A stretch of DNA of 64,000 nt, taken from contig DHVK01000017.1 in assembly GCA_002412625.1 (NCBI GenBank), forward strand, positions 1-64,000, given 5' to 3'. The stretch comes from Cloacimonetes bacterium UBA5210. GTDB taxonomy: Bacteria > Cloacimonadota > Cloacimonadia > Cloacimonadales > Cloacimonadaceae. This document shows, in pieces, positions 15,200 through 24,344 of the stretch. Each line of letters opens with the position of its first letter. The stretch's first letter is position 1. The position numbers and the translations under genes are program-made. The notes beneath the pieces were generated by a model. It did not search any database. It was not told the DNA's origin and was given only the letters and a program-made list of their open reading frames with translations.

Positions 15200-17797
15200 T
15201 CAATCCGGCATAATGCGTTTCACATCCTTGGAGGGCACGGAGATGGTTGTATCCCGGCTGGTCATGTATTTGGCGGCTACGCGTTGGATATCTTCCGGTT
15301 TCACCTGTTTCAGGATGCTGGCCTCGTTGATGAAGAAATCATAGCCCAAGCCTTGAGCTTCGAACATTATCGCCATATACCCCAGCCATTCATCGCTTAC
15401 AAAGTTTTTGTGTTGGTTAAGGTAGTTATCTACCGCTTCAGTAAGCTCTTTGTTGGTGACCGGTTCTGTGATGAGGCGGTTGATTTCCCGTTCCAAAACA
15501 CTACGCAGCTCATCAATTTTGTCTTCTGAACTTTGGCTGCTAACCCGGAACATGCCGTAGCCTGGTATTGCCACGCTATTAGCGCTGGCATAGTAGGCAA
15601 GGTCGCGTTCTACCCTGGTGGCATGGTGCAGGCGTCTGTCGCCATAATTCAGGAGGGCATCGATGGCTTTCATCACGACAAAGTCCTTATCATCGGTTCC
15701 GGGGCAGCTCATCATGATATCCACAAAAGCGTGTTCAAAGCTGTATTCCTGACGGTAAACGGTGTTTGTCCTGCTAAGCACTGGGGGCTTGATGGTGTCA
15801 TCGATCCTGCCGGTATCGAAAGCGGATAAGAGTGTTTGAGCGATTTTGGAAGCTTCTGCCTCACTTGTGCTGCCCACCATTGCCACGATCATGTTCTCTG
15901 CCTTCAGATACTTACGGTAAGCCGTCAGCACGTCCTGGCGAGTGAAGCGGTTCGATATCTCCACCTTTTGCAAGTTTGTGATCTGTTCTCTGAGGCTGCT
16001 GTAAGCTTTTGAGGTGCGGAAGTCGTCGTTAGCGGATTGCGCGATCGCTTCCATGCGCTTGGCATTGCCTTCCCAGTCCGCTTTCAGAAGGGCTATCTCA
16101 GTTTCCATGAATAGTGGGTTTTTGATGGCATCCTGGACCATATCCAGCATTTGCGGCAGATCTCGCTCCAAACAAGTGAATCTGATGTATGTACCATATG
16201 AATGGCTGAAGATATTGAGCGAGGCAGAGTGCTCATCCAGCCAATCCGTCCATACATCTTTAGGGTACTTCTTGCTACCTTTTTGCAGAAGCGAGGTCAT
16301 GAAGCTGATAATCTGGTAATTGTCTGCGCTTTCATAGAAACTGGACACCGGGATCATCACTGTGCCCCGAACCACAGGATATTCTGCATTCTGTTTGTGC
16401 AATAGCGTGAGTTTGTTGTTTAGTTCAATTTTTTTCAGATCTGTCCTGGCATAAATCGCCGCATCGGCGGATCTTAGTTTGAAGGTTTCGCCGAGGGGGA
16501 GTCCGTAGAAAGTGAACTTGTTGTTTGGGTTCAGATACTTCCTGATGACCTCATCTACTTCCGCAGGATTAATGCTGTTTAGCACATCCAGCCAGATCTG
16601 ATCCGCGTCCGGAACTCCATAACTCAGCATGGAATCTCCGATCTCGTTGCATTCATCATCCACATCTCTGGATTTTAAGTATTTCTCGCTTTCATATTTG
16701 GCGATTAGCGAATTCAGCATTTTATGGGTGAAGTAGCTTTTTTTCTTTTTGAAGCTGAATTCTTCGTACATCAATTCCAAGATACGGGGGATATCTTCAG
16801 TTTGGCGGGCATCAAACAGGATTGTCAGTTCCGCGCTATTCTCTGCGGGGTTCTCATAGGCATAGGCATAGATGAAGCTGACCAGTTTCAGATCTTGTTG
16901 TAGCTTCTTTTGCAAGGGGCTGCTTTCTTTGTTAAACAGCATCTCCGTTGCGGCACTGAGCAGATACACATCGCGAGTTTCACCGGCAGGGATGACCTGC
17001 TTGATGAAGACTCTGGGCTGAAGGACTTCAAACTCCTCGAGCACTTCTCTTTTGCCCTGGATTATGCGGCGAGGGGGTTGATTTGGAGTTTCCACAAAGC
17101 CTCTGGGAAAGCCCGCAAAGGCGGCTTCCGCTTCCTGCATTGCCATGTCCGGATCCACATCGCCTACAATCACCAAAACCATGTTGTTTGGCACATATCT
17201 GGCCTTGTAGTAGTCTATCAGATCCTGGCGGGTGAGCCTCATAAAGAGCTCCGGTCTTCCGATCACCGGGTAACTCGCGTTCGATTCTGGAGCAAAAGTT
17301 TCTCCCACCCGATAATGCATTTTCACCGGCGTTTGAGCAGAACCCAAAATGATCTCCTTGGAGATTACTTGCTGTTCGCGGGCTACTTCGGTGGAGTCAA
17401 AAACGCAGTGCTGAACATAATCCGAGATGTTTTGCAGCGCTTGTTGAAAGTGCTCTTTGCCGGATACGCTCAGATACGCTGTGCGGTCTAAACTGGTGAA
17501 GGCATTTGTGGATGAGCCCATCAGTTTGGTCATATCAGTATATTCCTGCTCGGTATGTTTGGATGTGGTCCCGCCGGAGACCACGTGTTCCACATAATGA
17601 GAGATTCCGCTGCCCAAGTACTTGCCTTCGTGCATCGAGCCGGTTTTTACAAAGCAAAAAACACCAACCGTGGGGTTTTGAGTGTTTTGTTTGATTACTA
17701 CAGACATTCCGTTGGGCAGGGTCTTCATCAACATCGTGGATGCACACAAGCCCGCCACCATAGCCAAAAAGAGAAGCAATACAGTTACCTTTTTCAT
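15200..17797 (-). CDS. Secreted/periplasmic M16 (pitrilysin) family zinc peptidase
   Basis: The 865-aa precursor has a signal peptide (MKKVTVLLLFLAMVAGLCAS) and two tandem M16 halves. The first half carries the inverted zinc motif HYVEH (67-71) and, about 75 residues later, the third-ligand region REQQVISKEI. The second half (from about 440) lacks HxxEH and is the inactive half usual for two-domain M16 enzymes. It presumably degrades peptides in the periplasm. The start is ATG 17797 after AGGAGACACT; the in-frame extension to 17956 runs through the promoter region and is rejected. It is monocistronic, with a repeat-rich kilobase upstream. Confidence 0.9.
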   Translation of the reverse strand: MKKVTVLLLFLAMVAGLCASTMLMKTLPNGMSVVIKQNTQNPTVGVFCFVKTGSMHEGKYLGSGISHYVEHVVSGGTTSKHTEQEYTDMTKLMGSSTNAFTSLDRTAYLSVSGKEHFQQALQNISDYVQHCVFDSTEVAREQQVISKEIILGSAQTPVKMHYRVGETFAPESNASYPVIGRPELFMRLTRQDLIDYYKARYVPNNMVLVIVGDVDPDMAMQEAEAAFAGFPRGFVETPNQPPRRIIQGKREVLEEFEVLQPRVFIKQVIPAGETRDVYLLSAATEMLFNKESSPLQKKLQQDLKLVSFIYAYAYENPAENSAELTILFDARQTEDIPRILELMYEEFSFKKKKSYFTHKMLNSLIAKYESEKYLKSRDVDDECNEIGDSMLSYGVPDADQIWLDVLNSINPAEVDEVIRKYLNPNNKFTFYGLPLGETFKLRSADAAIYARTDLKKIELNNKLTLLHKQNAEYPVVRGTVMIPVSSFYESADNYQIISFMTSLLQKGSKKYPKDVWTDWLDEHSASLNIFSHSYGTYIRFTCLERDLPQMLDMVQDAIKNPLFMETEIALLKADWEGNAKRMEAIAQSANDDFRTSKAYSSLREQITNLQKVEISNRFTRQDVLTAYRKYLKAENMIVAMVGSTSEAEASKIAQTLLSAFDTGRIDDTIKPPVLSRTNTVYRQEYSFEHAFVDIMMSCPGTDDKDFVVMKAIDALLNYGDRRLHHATRVERDLAYYASANSVAIPGYGMFRVSSQSSEDKIDELRSVLEREINRLITEPVTNKELTEAVDNYLNQHKNFVSDEWLGYMAIMFEAQGLGYDFFINEASILKQVKPEDIQRVAAKYMTSRDTTISVPSKDVKRIMPD

Positions 17798-17833
17798 AGT
17801 GTCTCCTAATATTCGCCTACGGCAATTTTGTTT

Positions 17834-17860
17834 ATTGTAACATCTTTGAATATTTGTCAA
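17834..17860 (-). promoter_or_regulatory. Candidate sigma70-type promoter of the M16 peptidase gene
   Basis: On the minus strand a perfect TTGACA (17855-17860) is followed after 15 bases by TACAAT (17834-17839), ending 36 bases before the ATG. The spacing is slightly short; CAATAA at 17 bases is the alternative -10. Confidence 0.5.
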
Positions 17861-17948
17861 GCTCAAATATCTGGCTTTCGCCGTTTGCTCAAGGAGATTG
17901 TGGTAATATCTCCACCTCTGCCAAATTTCCTTATACTGACTTTCAGCT

Positions 17949-18006
17949 GAGTTCAAGCTGTCTTGAAGCTGTGAGGACAGCTTGGAAACAGCATAATCTC
18001 AGCTCA
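17949..18006 (+). repeat. Family-C 58-bp intergenic repeat, copy 2
   Basis: A gapless but more diverged copy (GAGTTCAAGC, then CAGCTTGGAAACAGCATAAT, ending TCAGCTCA). It begins 88 bases upstream of the TTGACA at 17855-17860 and is reversed relative to the M16 gene. Confidence 0.55.
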
Positions 18007-18339
18007 ATGATGCTATAGTAAAGATGGGTACAGGGGACAACCGAGCTTAGATGACTGTCCACAAATTTCCACAAACTTGCAGAAAATACCAGGCCTTCGC
18101 ATCTTAATCAAGCGCTACCTCTGCTATGGCCGCTATTGCCGAAACTGAGCACAAAGCATTGTATGCCAAACATTTTCACCGCATTTGCTGTTGCCGCTCA
18201 CACGCCGTTTACGCATGGAGCACAGCAGCGTGATAATACGCTTACTCTTTGCTCAAGCGAATTACTAATCCTTTACTGACCTCACGATAAAGAACATTTG
18301 CTCCATGACCGGCAAAGAAAATTGCACTTTTACTTTTAT
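18007..18339. other. Non-coding stretch without recognisable content
   Basis: I see no gene, RNA or clear structure here. Base composition is similar to the flanks. It separates the family-C copy from the family-D copy in the 1075-base gap between the M16 gene and thiD. Confidence 0.5.
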
Positions 18340-18735
18340 CTTGAAGCCGGCTTGTGTATTTGGGACTTCAAGCCGCGTTGTAGTTTGGAGTTCAAGCCGG
18401 CAAGAAGAATTACTCTTTTACAACTATTCTGCAGCCAGCTTGGACCTCAGCATAGACAGCTAGTAGCAGAAAATGATTCCAAAGCGCAGCGTAGTATATC
18501 CTTATCGTCCAGATTGTCTATGCGCTTTGAACTCCATTTTGTAGCCGGCTTGGAATCAAACAGCTTGCTCAATCGCATGATTCCAAAGAGTCGCGGAGTA
18601 AGTGCTTAATTCAAAACTGGGGAAGGCTCTTTGAACTTAACAGAAAACCAGCTCTCGCCACCGAGGACGAAAGCCGTTTCTACCTTGGAAGCGACCTTCG
18701 GCCTCGCTCGACACGAGGACGTGTCGAATTCTATG
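18340..18735 (+). repeat. Family-D composite repeat (MITE-like), copy 2
   Basis: It is collinear with 9640-9870 but expanded. Three TTCAAGCCG-type boxes lie near 18342, 18363 and 18386. The conserved core starts at 18383 and differs from copy 1 at only a few positions over about 60 bp; the TCCAAAGCGCAG block is near 18478. A second right end (GCCGGCTTGGAATCAAA) is at 18544-18560. The distal part (18669-18735) contains a reversed half of the three-way-junction family (complement reads GTAGAAACGGCTTT) and the 18-base hairpin at 18709-18726. No protein-coding gene is credible here. Confidence 0.6.
18709..18726. repeat. Hairpin CGACACG-AGGA-CGTGTCG, second copy
   Basis: Identical to 9851-9868, followed by AATTCTATG. 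Confidence 0.65.
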
Positions 18736-18872
18736 AGCTTTCATGTAAATTCCATGCACCCGTAAGATACACAAGGTCAAATGAAACCAATTGCACAAAC
18801 CGGTTTATCCTTCCTGAAATTGAACTAATTCAAGGCACAAAGCTGAACAAACGCGGAAGCCGGACTGTCTTG

Positions 18873-19637
18873 CTAAACAAGCTTGGGGCTATGATCTGCA
18901 TTGAGCTCATCAAAGAAACCACGCACCCAATCCGAAGCTCGGGCGAAGGCTTCCCGGGCAGCGACTCCCCGCGCCAGCTGACAAGTAAATGCCGTGGCGA
19001 AGGCACAGCCGGTGCCGTGATCATATTTCCATGCCCGGCGCGGAAAGCTGAAGCGATACACAATGTCCTTACAGATTAGGGCTTCCGGGATATCGTCGCT
19101 GGCTGCATGCCCGCCCTTCACCAATACGCTTGTCCTGGTCTGCAGATTAAGTGTTTTTGCCGCGGAGATCGCTTCATTGAAGTCTCCGATATTGGCACTA
19201 CACAACAGTTCCAGTTCCGGCCGATTGGGGCAGACATAATCCGCGTGGCAGATCAGCTTCAGCATCAGATCGATGTCCTCCGCTCTCAGGAATGCTTTAC
19301 CCAGGCTTGGTTTGATTACCGGATCCAGCACGATCTTTAGGGTTCGGGCTTGGCTTAGCTGCGTGATGAGAGCTTTTATCTGTTCCGGATGACACAGCGC
19401 ACCGATTTTGATATAGCGGAGTTCAGGGTTTGCCAGGATGTGGCGAAGATTATCCTGAAACTGGCTTAGCGGCACGGGGTAGATGTCTTTTACGCCATTT
19501 TCATCCTGTAGGGTGACGGCGGATACACATACCTCCGGCTGATGCCCGAGCAGGGCTGCCACCCGGATATCCTGATTGATCCCGGCGCCACCGCTGCTGT
19601 CGATGGCGCCGATTACTGCAATTTGTTTGTCAGGCAA
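18873..19637 (-). CDS. thiD: Hydroxymethylpyrimidine/phosphomethylpyrimidine kinase
   Basis: ThiD phosphorylates HMP and HMP-P to HMP-PP for thiamine synthesis. The 254-aa ribokinase-fold protein begins with the ThiD signature IAVIGAIDSSGGAGINQDI (family: GxDsSgGAGIqaDl). It has the C-terminal anion-hole region KYDHGTGCAFATAFTCQLARG, whose GTGC is the catalytic loop. The start is TTG 19637, overlapping the end of thiC by eight bases. It is the last gene of the thi4-thiE-thiC-thiD operon. Confidence 0.93.
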   Translation of the reverse strand: MPDKQIAVIGAIDSSGGAGINQDIRVAALLGHQPEVCVSAVTLQDENGVKDIYPVPLSQFQDNLRHILANPELRYIKIGALCHPEQIKALITQLSQARTLKIVLDPVIKPSLGKAFLRAEDIDLMLKLICHADYVCPNRPELELLCSANIGDFNEAISAAKTLNLQTRTSVLVKGGHAASDDIPEALICKDIVYRFSFPRRAWKYDHGTGCAFATAFTCQLARGVAAREAFARASDWVRGFFDELNADHSPKLV

Positions 19638-20910
19638 GGTTATCAGCCTTGTCAGTTTTTATGGCGCAGAGGTTTCCGCACATGCTGCATCTATCGTCCA
19701 GATCGCTGGAAGTGGATTGTTTGCGTGCTCTTGCGTGGTCGGGGTCCACACTGTTCCGGAACACAGTCTCCCAATCCATGTTTCTGCGGGCTTTGGCGAT
19801 AGTGTGGTCGATATCCGCCGCTCCAGGCAAGCCTTTGGCGATATCCGCGATGTGGGCGGCGATGCGGGAGGCGATGATGCCTTGTTTTACATCTTCCAGA
19901 TCCGGCAAACAGAGATGTTCCGCGGGGGTTACATAACAGAGGAAATCGGCTCCGGCAGAGGCTGCCAGGGCTCCGCCGATGGCACCGCTGATGTGATCAT
20001 ATCCGGAAGCAAAATCCGTGGGTAAGGGTCCCAGAACATAGAACGGAGCCTTGCGGCAGAGCCGCTTTTCCAGCTGTACATTGGCTACGATATCGGCATA
20101 GGGCACATGGCCGGGTCCTTCCACCATCACCTGCACACCATGTGCGGTGGCGCGTTTCACCAGCTCGCCCAAAACTATAAGCTCCGAGATCTGGGTTGCA
20201 TCGGTGGCATCGTGGATTGCCCCGGGGCGAAAGCCATCTCCCAGGCTGAGAGTCACATCGTGTTTCGCGCAGATACCCAGAAGCCTGTCGTATTGTTCAT
20301 AGAGCGGGTTTTCATTTTTGGTGAACAGCATCCAGCGCTTCAAAAGCGATCCACCCCGGCTGACGATGCCCAAGAGGCGGTCTTGAAGGTCGTGCGCCTG
20401 CACGCTCCAGCTGGTAATGCCGGCATGCACGGTCATGAAATCCACACCCTGCTCTGCCTGGCGTTCGATTTCTTCAAAGAGCATTTCTGGATCAAAACTC
20501 CGGATATCTTTGCCCAGTTTATCCAGCTCGGATGCCACGGCGTAGATCGGTACTGTGCCCAGAATCAGAGGGCTTTCTTGCAACATGATCTTGCGGATTT
20601 CATGAAGATCTCCGCCTGTGGACAAATCCATCACGCTATGCGCTCCGAATTCATCACAGAGCTTGATTTTTTGGATCTCCAGCGCGGTATCGCAGCTCAT
20701 GTCCGATGTGCCGATATTGGCGTTGATCTTAGTGAGTGTGTTTGTGCCGATTGCAGTGGGTCTCGCTTTGCGGTTTTGGTTGTGGGGGATAACTACTTCG
20801 CCATTGGCGATCAGGTTCATCATTTGATTCGGGCTCATGCCCTCAGCTTTCGCCGCTTGGGTTATTTCTATGCTTGCAGTGCCTTGTTTGGCCATTTGTA
20901 ATTGAGTCAT
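19630..20910 (-). CDS. thiC: Phosphomethylpyrimidine synthase ThiC
   Basis: This radical SAM enzyme rearranges aminoimidazole ribotide to HMP-phosphate. The 426-aa protein is the short anaerobe-type ThiC lacking the N-terminal extension of proteobacterial ThiC. The C-terminal non-canonical [4Fe-4S] motif CSMCGNLC (CX2CX4C, about 408-415) is intact. Other signatures are VMVEGPGHVPY and ITSWSVQAHD. AAGGAG precedes the ATG, which overlaps the thiE stop (ATGA). Being oxygen-sensitive radical chemistry, it fits an anaerobe. Confidence 0.96.
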   Translation of the reverse strand: MTQLQMAKQGTASIEITQAAKAEGMSPNQMMNLIANGEVVIPHNQNRKARPTAIGTNTLTKINANIGTSDMSCDTALEIQKIKLCDEFGAHSVMDLSTGGDLHEIRKIMLQESPLILGTVPIYAVASELDKLGKDIRSFDPEMLFEEIERQAEQGVDFMTVHAGITSWSVQAHDLQDRLLGIVSRGGSLLKRWMLFTKNENPLYEQYDRLLGICAKHDVTLSLGDGFRPGAIHDATDATQISELIVLGELVKRATAHGVQVMVEGPGHVPYADIVANVQLEKRLCRKAPFYVLGPLPTDFASGYDHISGAIGGALAASAGADFLCYVTPAEHLCLPDLEDVKQGIIASRIAAHIADIAKGLPGAADIDHTIAKARRNMDWETVFRNSVDPDHARARKQSTSSDLDDRCSMCGNLCAIKTDKADNLA

Positions 20911-21560
20911 GGGGTTTGCTCCTTCAGTGCTTGTTTGAATTCTCTAATTTTGGCAGACAGTTCAGCGGGGGAGGAAGAATCGCCAAAATGCCTGATCATT
21001 CCGATGTTTTTTGCCCCTGCGTGGCAAACTTGTTGCAGGTTGTGGGGGAAGATGCCGCCGATTGCCACCACCGGGATGGGGGCGATGCTCAGCACGTATC
21101 TCAGCTGCTCTGAGCCCACAGGGGGGTCCGGGATCTTCTTGGCAACGGTGGGGAAGATGGGGCCAAAGCTCATATAGTCTGGCGCTTTAATGCTTTGTGG
21201 ATTTTTTATTGTGCTGATCAGCGCTTCCGCGGCTTCGATGCTATGCGTGGAGACACCGATCAGTTTTCCTTCCGGGAGGAGGGCGCGGGCTTGTTGCCAA
21301 GGTGTATCGTCTGGCCCCAGATGCACCCCGTCGGCGTCTGCCACGATGCACTGATCCACCCTGTCGTTGATGATGAACAGAGTTTGGGAGTTCTTGGTGA
21401 TCTCGGTTAGTTCCCGCGCCAGGGCGATCAGATCCAGATTTGGCATGGTTTTATCTCGTAACTGGATGATTCCTACCTCTTCTTGCACACAGATCTCTGT
21501 AAAAGCCCGGTAGCCCAGCTCCGGAGCCGTCATCACGATGTATAAACCGAAATTATGCAT
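20907..21560 (-). CDS. thiE: Thiamine-phosphate synthase ThiE
   Basis: It joins HMP-PP and the thiazole phosphate to thiamine monophosphate. The 217-aa TIM barrel shows QLRDKTM (pyrophosphate/Mg site), LFIINDRVDQCIVADADGVHLG and FGPIFPT, all family hallmarks. I choose ATG 21560, which overlaps the thi4 end by eight bases; an upstream in-frame GTG (21569) is possible. No clear ribosome site is present, so translation is probably coupled to thi4. Confidence 0.93.
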   Translation of the reverse strand: MHNFGLYIVMTAPELGYRAFTEICVQEEVGIIQLRDKTMPNLDLIALARELTEITKNSQTLFIINDRVDQCIVADADGVHLGPDDTPWQQARALLPEGKLIGVSTHSIEAAEALISTIKNPQSIKAPDYMSFGPIFPTVAKKIPDPPVGSEQLRYVLSIAPIPVVAIGGIFPHNLQQVCHAGAKNIGMIRHFGDSSSPAELSAKIREFKQALKEQTP

Positions 21561-22338
21561 CGGAGGCACACTTTGTGAGGGATTCTTGCAGCAAAGCAGC
21601 TGCCTTCATCCCGGATAGCAGCATTCCGCCAAAGATCGGCCCCATCCGGTTGCTGCCGCTTACACCGCAAGCAGCCATGCCGGAAACCCACAATCCCGGA
21701 TATATCTGCCCGGTGTATTCAACGCAAGCCCGCTCTCCCGCTTCCGCGTTCATAGAGCGTTCACTTTGCAGGGCTGAGCCGGGGAGATTCAAAGAGACAT
21801 GGTTTTTGGCGCAGAGCACTTTCACTACTTCACTGGGATGGCCGGTGGCGTCCAGAACATGAGGCGCCATGATTGAGAGCGGGTCAACGTGCATATCCAG
21901 ACGTTTCACCGGATTCCAGTTCACCACTACTCCGCAAACGCGATCGGCTTTCACCACCACATCTTCCATGCACATTCCGGTGAAGATTGCCGCTCCATTG
22001 TGGGAAGCGTGATAAATGAGCGCGGAGGTGGCTTCCACGGCATCAACGGTAAACAGACCGTCCCCGCATTCCTTGTATCTGATGCCGTATTTATCCAGGA
22101 TGTGGATTGCTTCGTTTTGGATAATGATTGTGTTGAAGAGCATTGCGCCACCCCACATACCGCCGCCGGGTGCAAGTTTGCTTTCGATGAGGGTGGTCTT
22201 GATCTTTTGTGATGCCAGTTCTGCCGCGCAGAGCAAGCCGGAGGGCCCTCCCCCGATGATGATAACGTCGCTTTGCAGGTGTTCTTGAAATTTGCCAAAC
22301 CATTCATTGACGATGGCTCTTGAGATTTGAAGCTCCAT
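21553..22338 (-). CDS. thi4: Thi4-type thiazole synthase (non-suicidal, His type)
   Basis: Thi4 makes the ADP-thiazole precursor from NAD, glycine and a sulfur source. The 261-aa protein has an FAD/NAD Rossmann motif DVIIIGGGPSGLLCAAELA (24-42) and the GGGMWGGAM block (58-66). At the position where yeast Thi4 carries its sacrificial cysteine, this protein reads MHVDPLSI, with His150. This is the archaeal-type arrangement, which uses external sulfide and iron and is catalytic. It replaces ThiG/H/S/F, none of which is in the window. It is the first gene behind the TPP riboswitch; its ribosome site AAGGGGAAG is at 22341-22349. Confidence 0.9.
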   Translation of the reverse strand: MELQISRAIVNEWFGKFQEHLQSDVIIIGGGPSGLLCAAELASQKIKTTLIESKLAPGGGMWGGAMLFNTIIIQNEAIHILDKYGIRYKECGDGLFTVDAVEATSALIYHASHNGAAIFTGMCMEDVVVKADRVCGVVVNWNPVKRLDMHVDPLSIMAPHVLDATGHPSEVVKVLCAKNHVSLNLPGSALQSERSMNAEAGERACVEYTGQIYPGLWVSGMAACGVSGSNRMGPIFGGMLLSGMKAAALLQESLTKCASDA

Positions 22339-22343
22339 GACTT

Positions 22344-22368
22344 CCCCTTATGTATTTATTGACAGGGG
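22344..22368 (-). promoter_or_regulatory. Anti-ribosome-site hairpin upstream of thi4
   Basis: CCCCT (22364-22368 on the minus strand) can pair with the AGGGG of the thi4 ribosome site (22344-22348) across a 15-base loop. This suggests that the riboswitch acts on translation initiation. No T-tract terminator is visible between aptamer and gene. Confidence 0.5.
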
Positions 22369-22411
22369 GTTTGTGAGTCATTCCTCGAAGTGGAGTAGGA
22401 GGTTTTAAATG

Positions 22412-22496
22412 TCTTTACTTCCTTTGCGCCGGTATTATCCGGATCAGGTTCGAAGGGTATGATCTCAGCCGAAGTGAACTTCAGCACCCCTGTATG
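22412..22496 (-). ncRNA. TPP riboswitch (THI element)
   Basis: The minus strand contains the conserved aptamer elements in order. P1/P2 open with CAGGGGTGCT, followed by the P3 hairpin AGTTCACTT, then CTGAGATCATACCCTT, GAACCTGATCCGGATAATACCGGCG and CAAAGGAAG. CUGAGA and ACCUGAUC are the pyrimidine- and pyrophosphate-sensing cores. It directly precedes thi4-thiE-thiC-thiD, so thiamine pyrophosphate should repress the operon. Confidence 0.96.
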
Positions 22497-22501
22497 GAAG
22501 C

Positions 22502-22530
22502 AATGTTTGGATGAGTGCGGATTCTGTCAA
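22502..22530 (-). promoter_or_regulatory. Candidate promoter of the thiamine operon
   Basis: On the minus strand TTGACA (22525-22530) is followed after 17 bases by AACATT (22502-22507), ending just before the riboswitch aptamer. The position is where a riboswitch leader should begin. Confidence 0.5.
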
Positions 22531-22584
22531 GCTTGGCGTGAGGATGCGGCTCTGCCAGTGAACGGAACGCGGCGCACGGCGCAA

Positions 22585-24264
22585 TCAGGCGTGATGCTGT
22601 TTTCTGGATGCATTTCCCCGAAGGGAGCCCTTAGGCTTTACGATCAGCTCTTTTTGTTTGCGGATCTCACCGGGAGCAGGGATGTGGATGGGCTTGCCGG
22701 TCTCAAAATCCAACCCGGTGTAGTACATACATGTACTGATGGTCATTGGCGTCGGGGTAAACTCCTGCACCTGTTCAACCTGAATTTTGTGGGTATCCAG
22801 CCAGTGTTTTAGGGCAAAAGCGTCGTCCATGGTCGTTCCCGGATGGCCGATGATGATGTAGGGGATGATCTGACGTTTGATGCCGGCTTGGCGCACTTCT
22901 TCAAAATACTCTTTGGAGAAAGCTTCAAAGCGTTCAATGGGCGGTTTGCCCATCAGCTTCAGGACATTGGGAGCGCTGTGTTCAGGGGCCAGTTTCAGCC
23001 TGCCTCCGGTATAGTGTTTTGCGATGGCCTGAATGTAGCGTTTGTTGCCGATGGCCAGGTCGTGGCGGATGCCGCTGGCGACAAAGACATGCTTCACGTT
23101 TGGCAAGTTGGCGATGTCCTCCAACAGCTTCACCTGGGCATCGTGGTCAAGCCTCAGATTCGGGCAGATATCCGGGAAAACACAGCTGCGGCGGGGGCAG
23201 GAATCGGGGAAATCCAGCTTGCAACGGCTCTTGTACATATTAGCGCTGGGACCGCCTACGTCGCTGATCGAGCCGGAAAGTTTGCGGGCTTCTTTCAGGA
23301 TGGAGTTTGCGCTGCGGGATTGGATATGGCGGCCTTGATGCACGGCAATGGCGCAGAAATTGCAGCCACCGTAACATCCCCGGTGTGAAGTGATGCTTTG
23401 TTTGATCTGATCCCACGCGGGGAAGCGCTGCCCTTTGTACATGGGGTGCGGGGCATTCATGAAGGGCAGGGCAAAGATGCGGTCAAGTTCTGCGGTGTCC
23501 GGCGGTGGGGCAGGTGGATTGTGCTTGATCCAGCGCCCTCCGTTGAGCTGATACATTTCATGCTTTTGATATTGGGCATAAAACTGACGGTTTAGCTGGT
23601 GAAAGATCTGCTTTTCAGCGCATTTATCGGCTGCGGGGAGGATGTGTTCTCCGGGTTCTTTACTGAAGCACACGGTAGCGGGAAGATCGGTGATTTCATT
23701 GATCGGTCTGCCTCGCTCCAGTTCCCGGGCAAGAGCCACGATGGGGCTTTCCGCCATGCCATAGACCAGGATGTCTGCTTTGCTATCTGCCAAAATACTG
23801 TTGCGGATTTTGTTTTGCCAATAGTCGTAATGCGCGATGCGCCTGAGCGAGGCTTCGATGCCGCCGATCACGACCGGAGTTCCCTTGAAGAGCCGCCGCA
23901 ATATGTTGGTATAGATCATCACGGCACGGTCAGGGCGTTTTCCGGCTAAGCCGCCGGGGCTGTAGGCGTCGTCCGACCTGATGCGGCGTTGTGCGGTATA
24001 GTGATTCACCATGGAATCCATATTGCCGGCGCTGACGCCAAAAAACAGCCGGGGCTTGCCCAGCGCTAGAAAGTCCTCGTCCTTGTGCCAATCCGGTTGG
24101 GCGATGATGCCCACTTTGTATCCGGCGGCTTCCAGGCTGCGGGCAATGATGGGTACGCCAAAAGACGGATGGTCAATATAGGCATCACCGGAGATTAGGA
24201 TGATATCCAGCTGTTGCCAGCCTCTGGCAGCAAGGTCTTGCTTAGTTACCGGGAGAAACGGCAT
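22585..24264 (-). CDS. YgiQ family radical SAM protein
   Basis: A large uncharacterised radical SAM enzyme of 559 aa. The N-terminal third is a B12-binding-like Rossmann domain (HPSFGVPIIARSLEAAGYKVGIIAQP, about 32-57). The radical SAM CX3CX2C motif is at about 297-304 (CYGGCNFC), followed by HQGRHIQSRS. A second Cys cluster (CPRRSCVFPDICPNLRLDH) is diagnostic of YgiQ (UPF0313). The C-terminus carries the family's TPTPMTISTCMYYTGLDF. The molecular function of YgiQ is unknown. ATG 24264 is used; an in-frame TTG at 24282 is possible, and neither has a good ribosome site. Confidence 0.93.
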   Translation of the reverse strand: MPFLPVTKQDLAARGWQQLDIILISGDAYIDHPSFGVPIIARSLEAAGYKVGIIAQPDWHKDEDFLALGKPRLFFGVSAGNMDSMVNHYTAQRRIRSDDAYSPGGLAGKRPDRAVMIYTNILRRLFKGTPVVIGGIEASLRRIAHYDYWQNKIRNSILADSKADILVYGMAESPIVALARELERGRPINEITDLPATVCFSKEPGEHILPAADKCAEKQIFHQLNRQFYAQYQKHEMYQLNGGRWIKHNPPAPPPDTAELDRIFALPFMNAPHPMYKGQRFPAWDQIKQSITSHRGCYGGCNFCAIAVHQGRHIQSRSANSILKEARKLSGSISDVGGPSANMYKSRCKLDFPDSCPRRSCVFPDICPNLRLDHDAQVKLLEDIANLPNVKHVFVASGIRHDLAIGNKRYIQAIAKHYTGGRLKLAPEHSAPNVLKLMGKPPIERFEAFSKEYFEEVRQAGIKRQIIPYIIIGHPGTTMDDAFALKHWLDTHKIQVEQVQEFTPTPMTISTCMYYTGLDFETGKPIHIPAPGEIRKQKELIVKPKGSLRGNASRKQHHA

Positions 24265-24344
24265 AGAGGGAGCGCGCGACAAGATTTGATGCCCTGTTTG
24301 GGGCCGCTAAATTGCCGGCGGATAGAAATATCCGGGTAGAATAA

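Noticed and set aside
17798..17956. Extended N-terminus for the M16 peptidase gene
   Set aside because: It would place 53 charged residues before a normal signal peptide and crosses a TTGACA/TACAAT pair; ATG 17797 has AGGAGA upstream.
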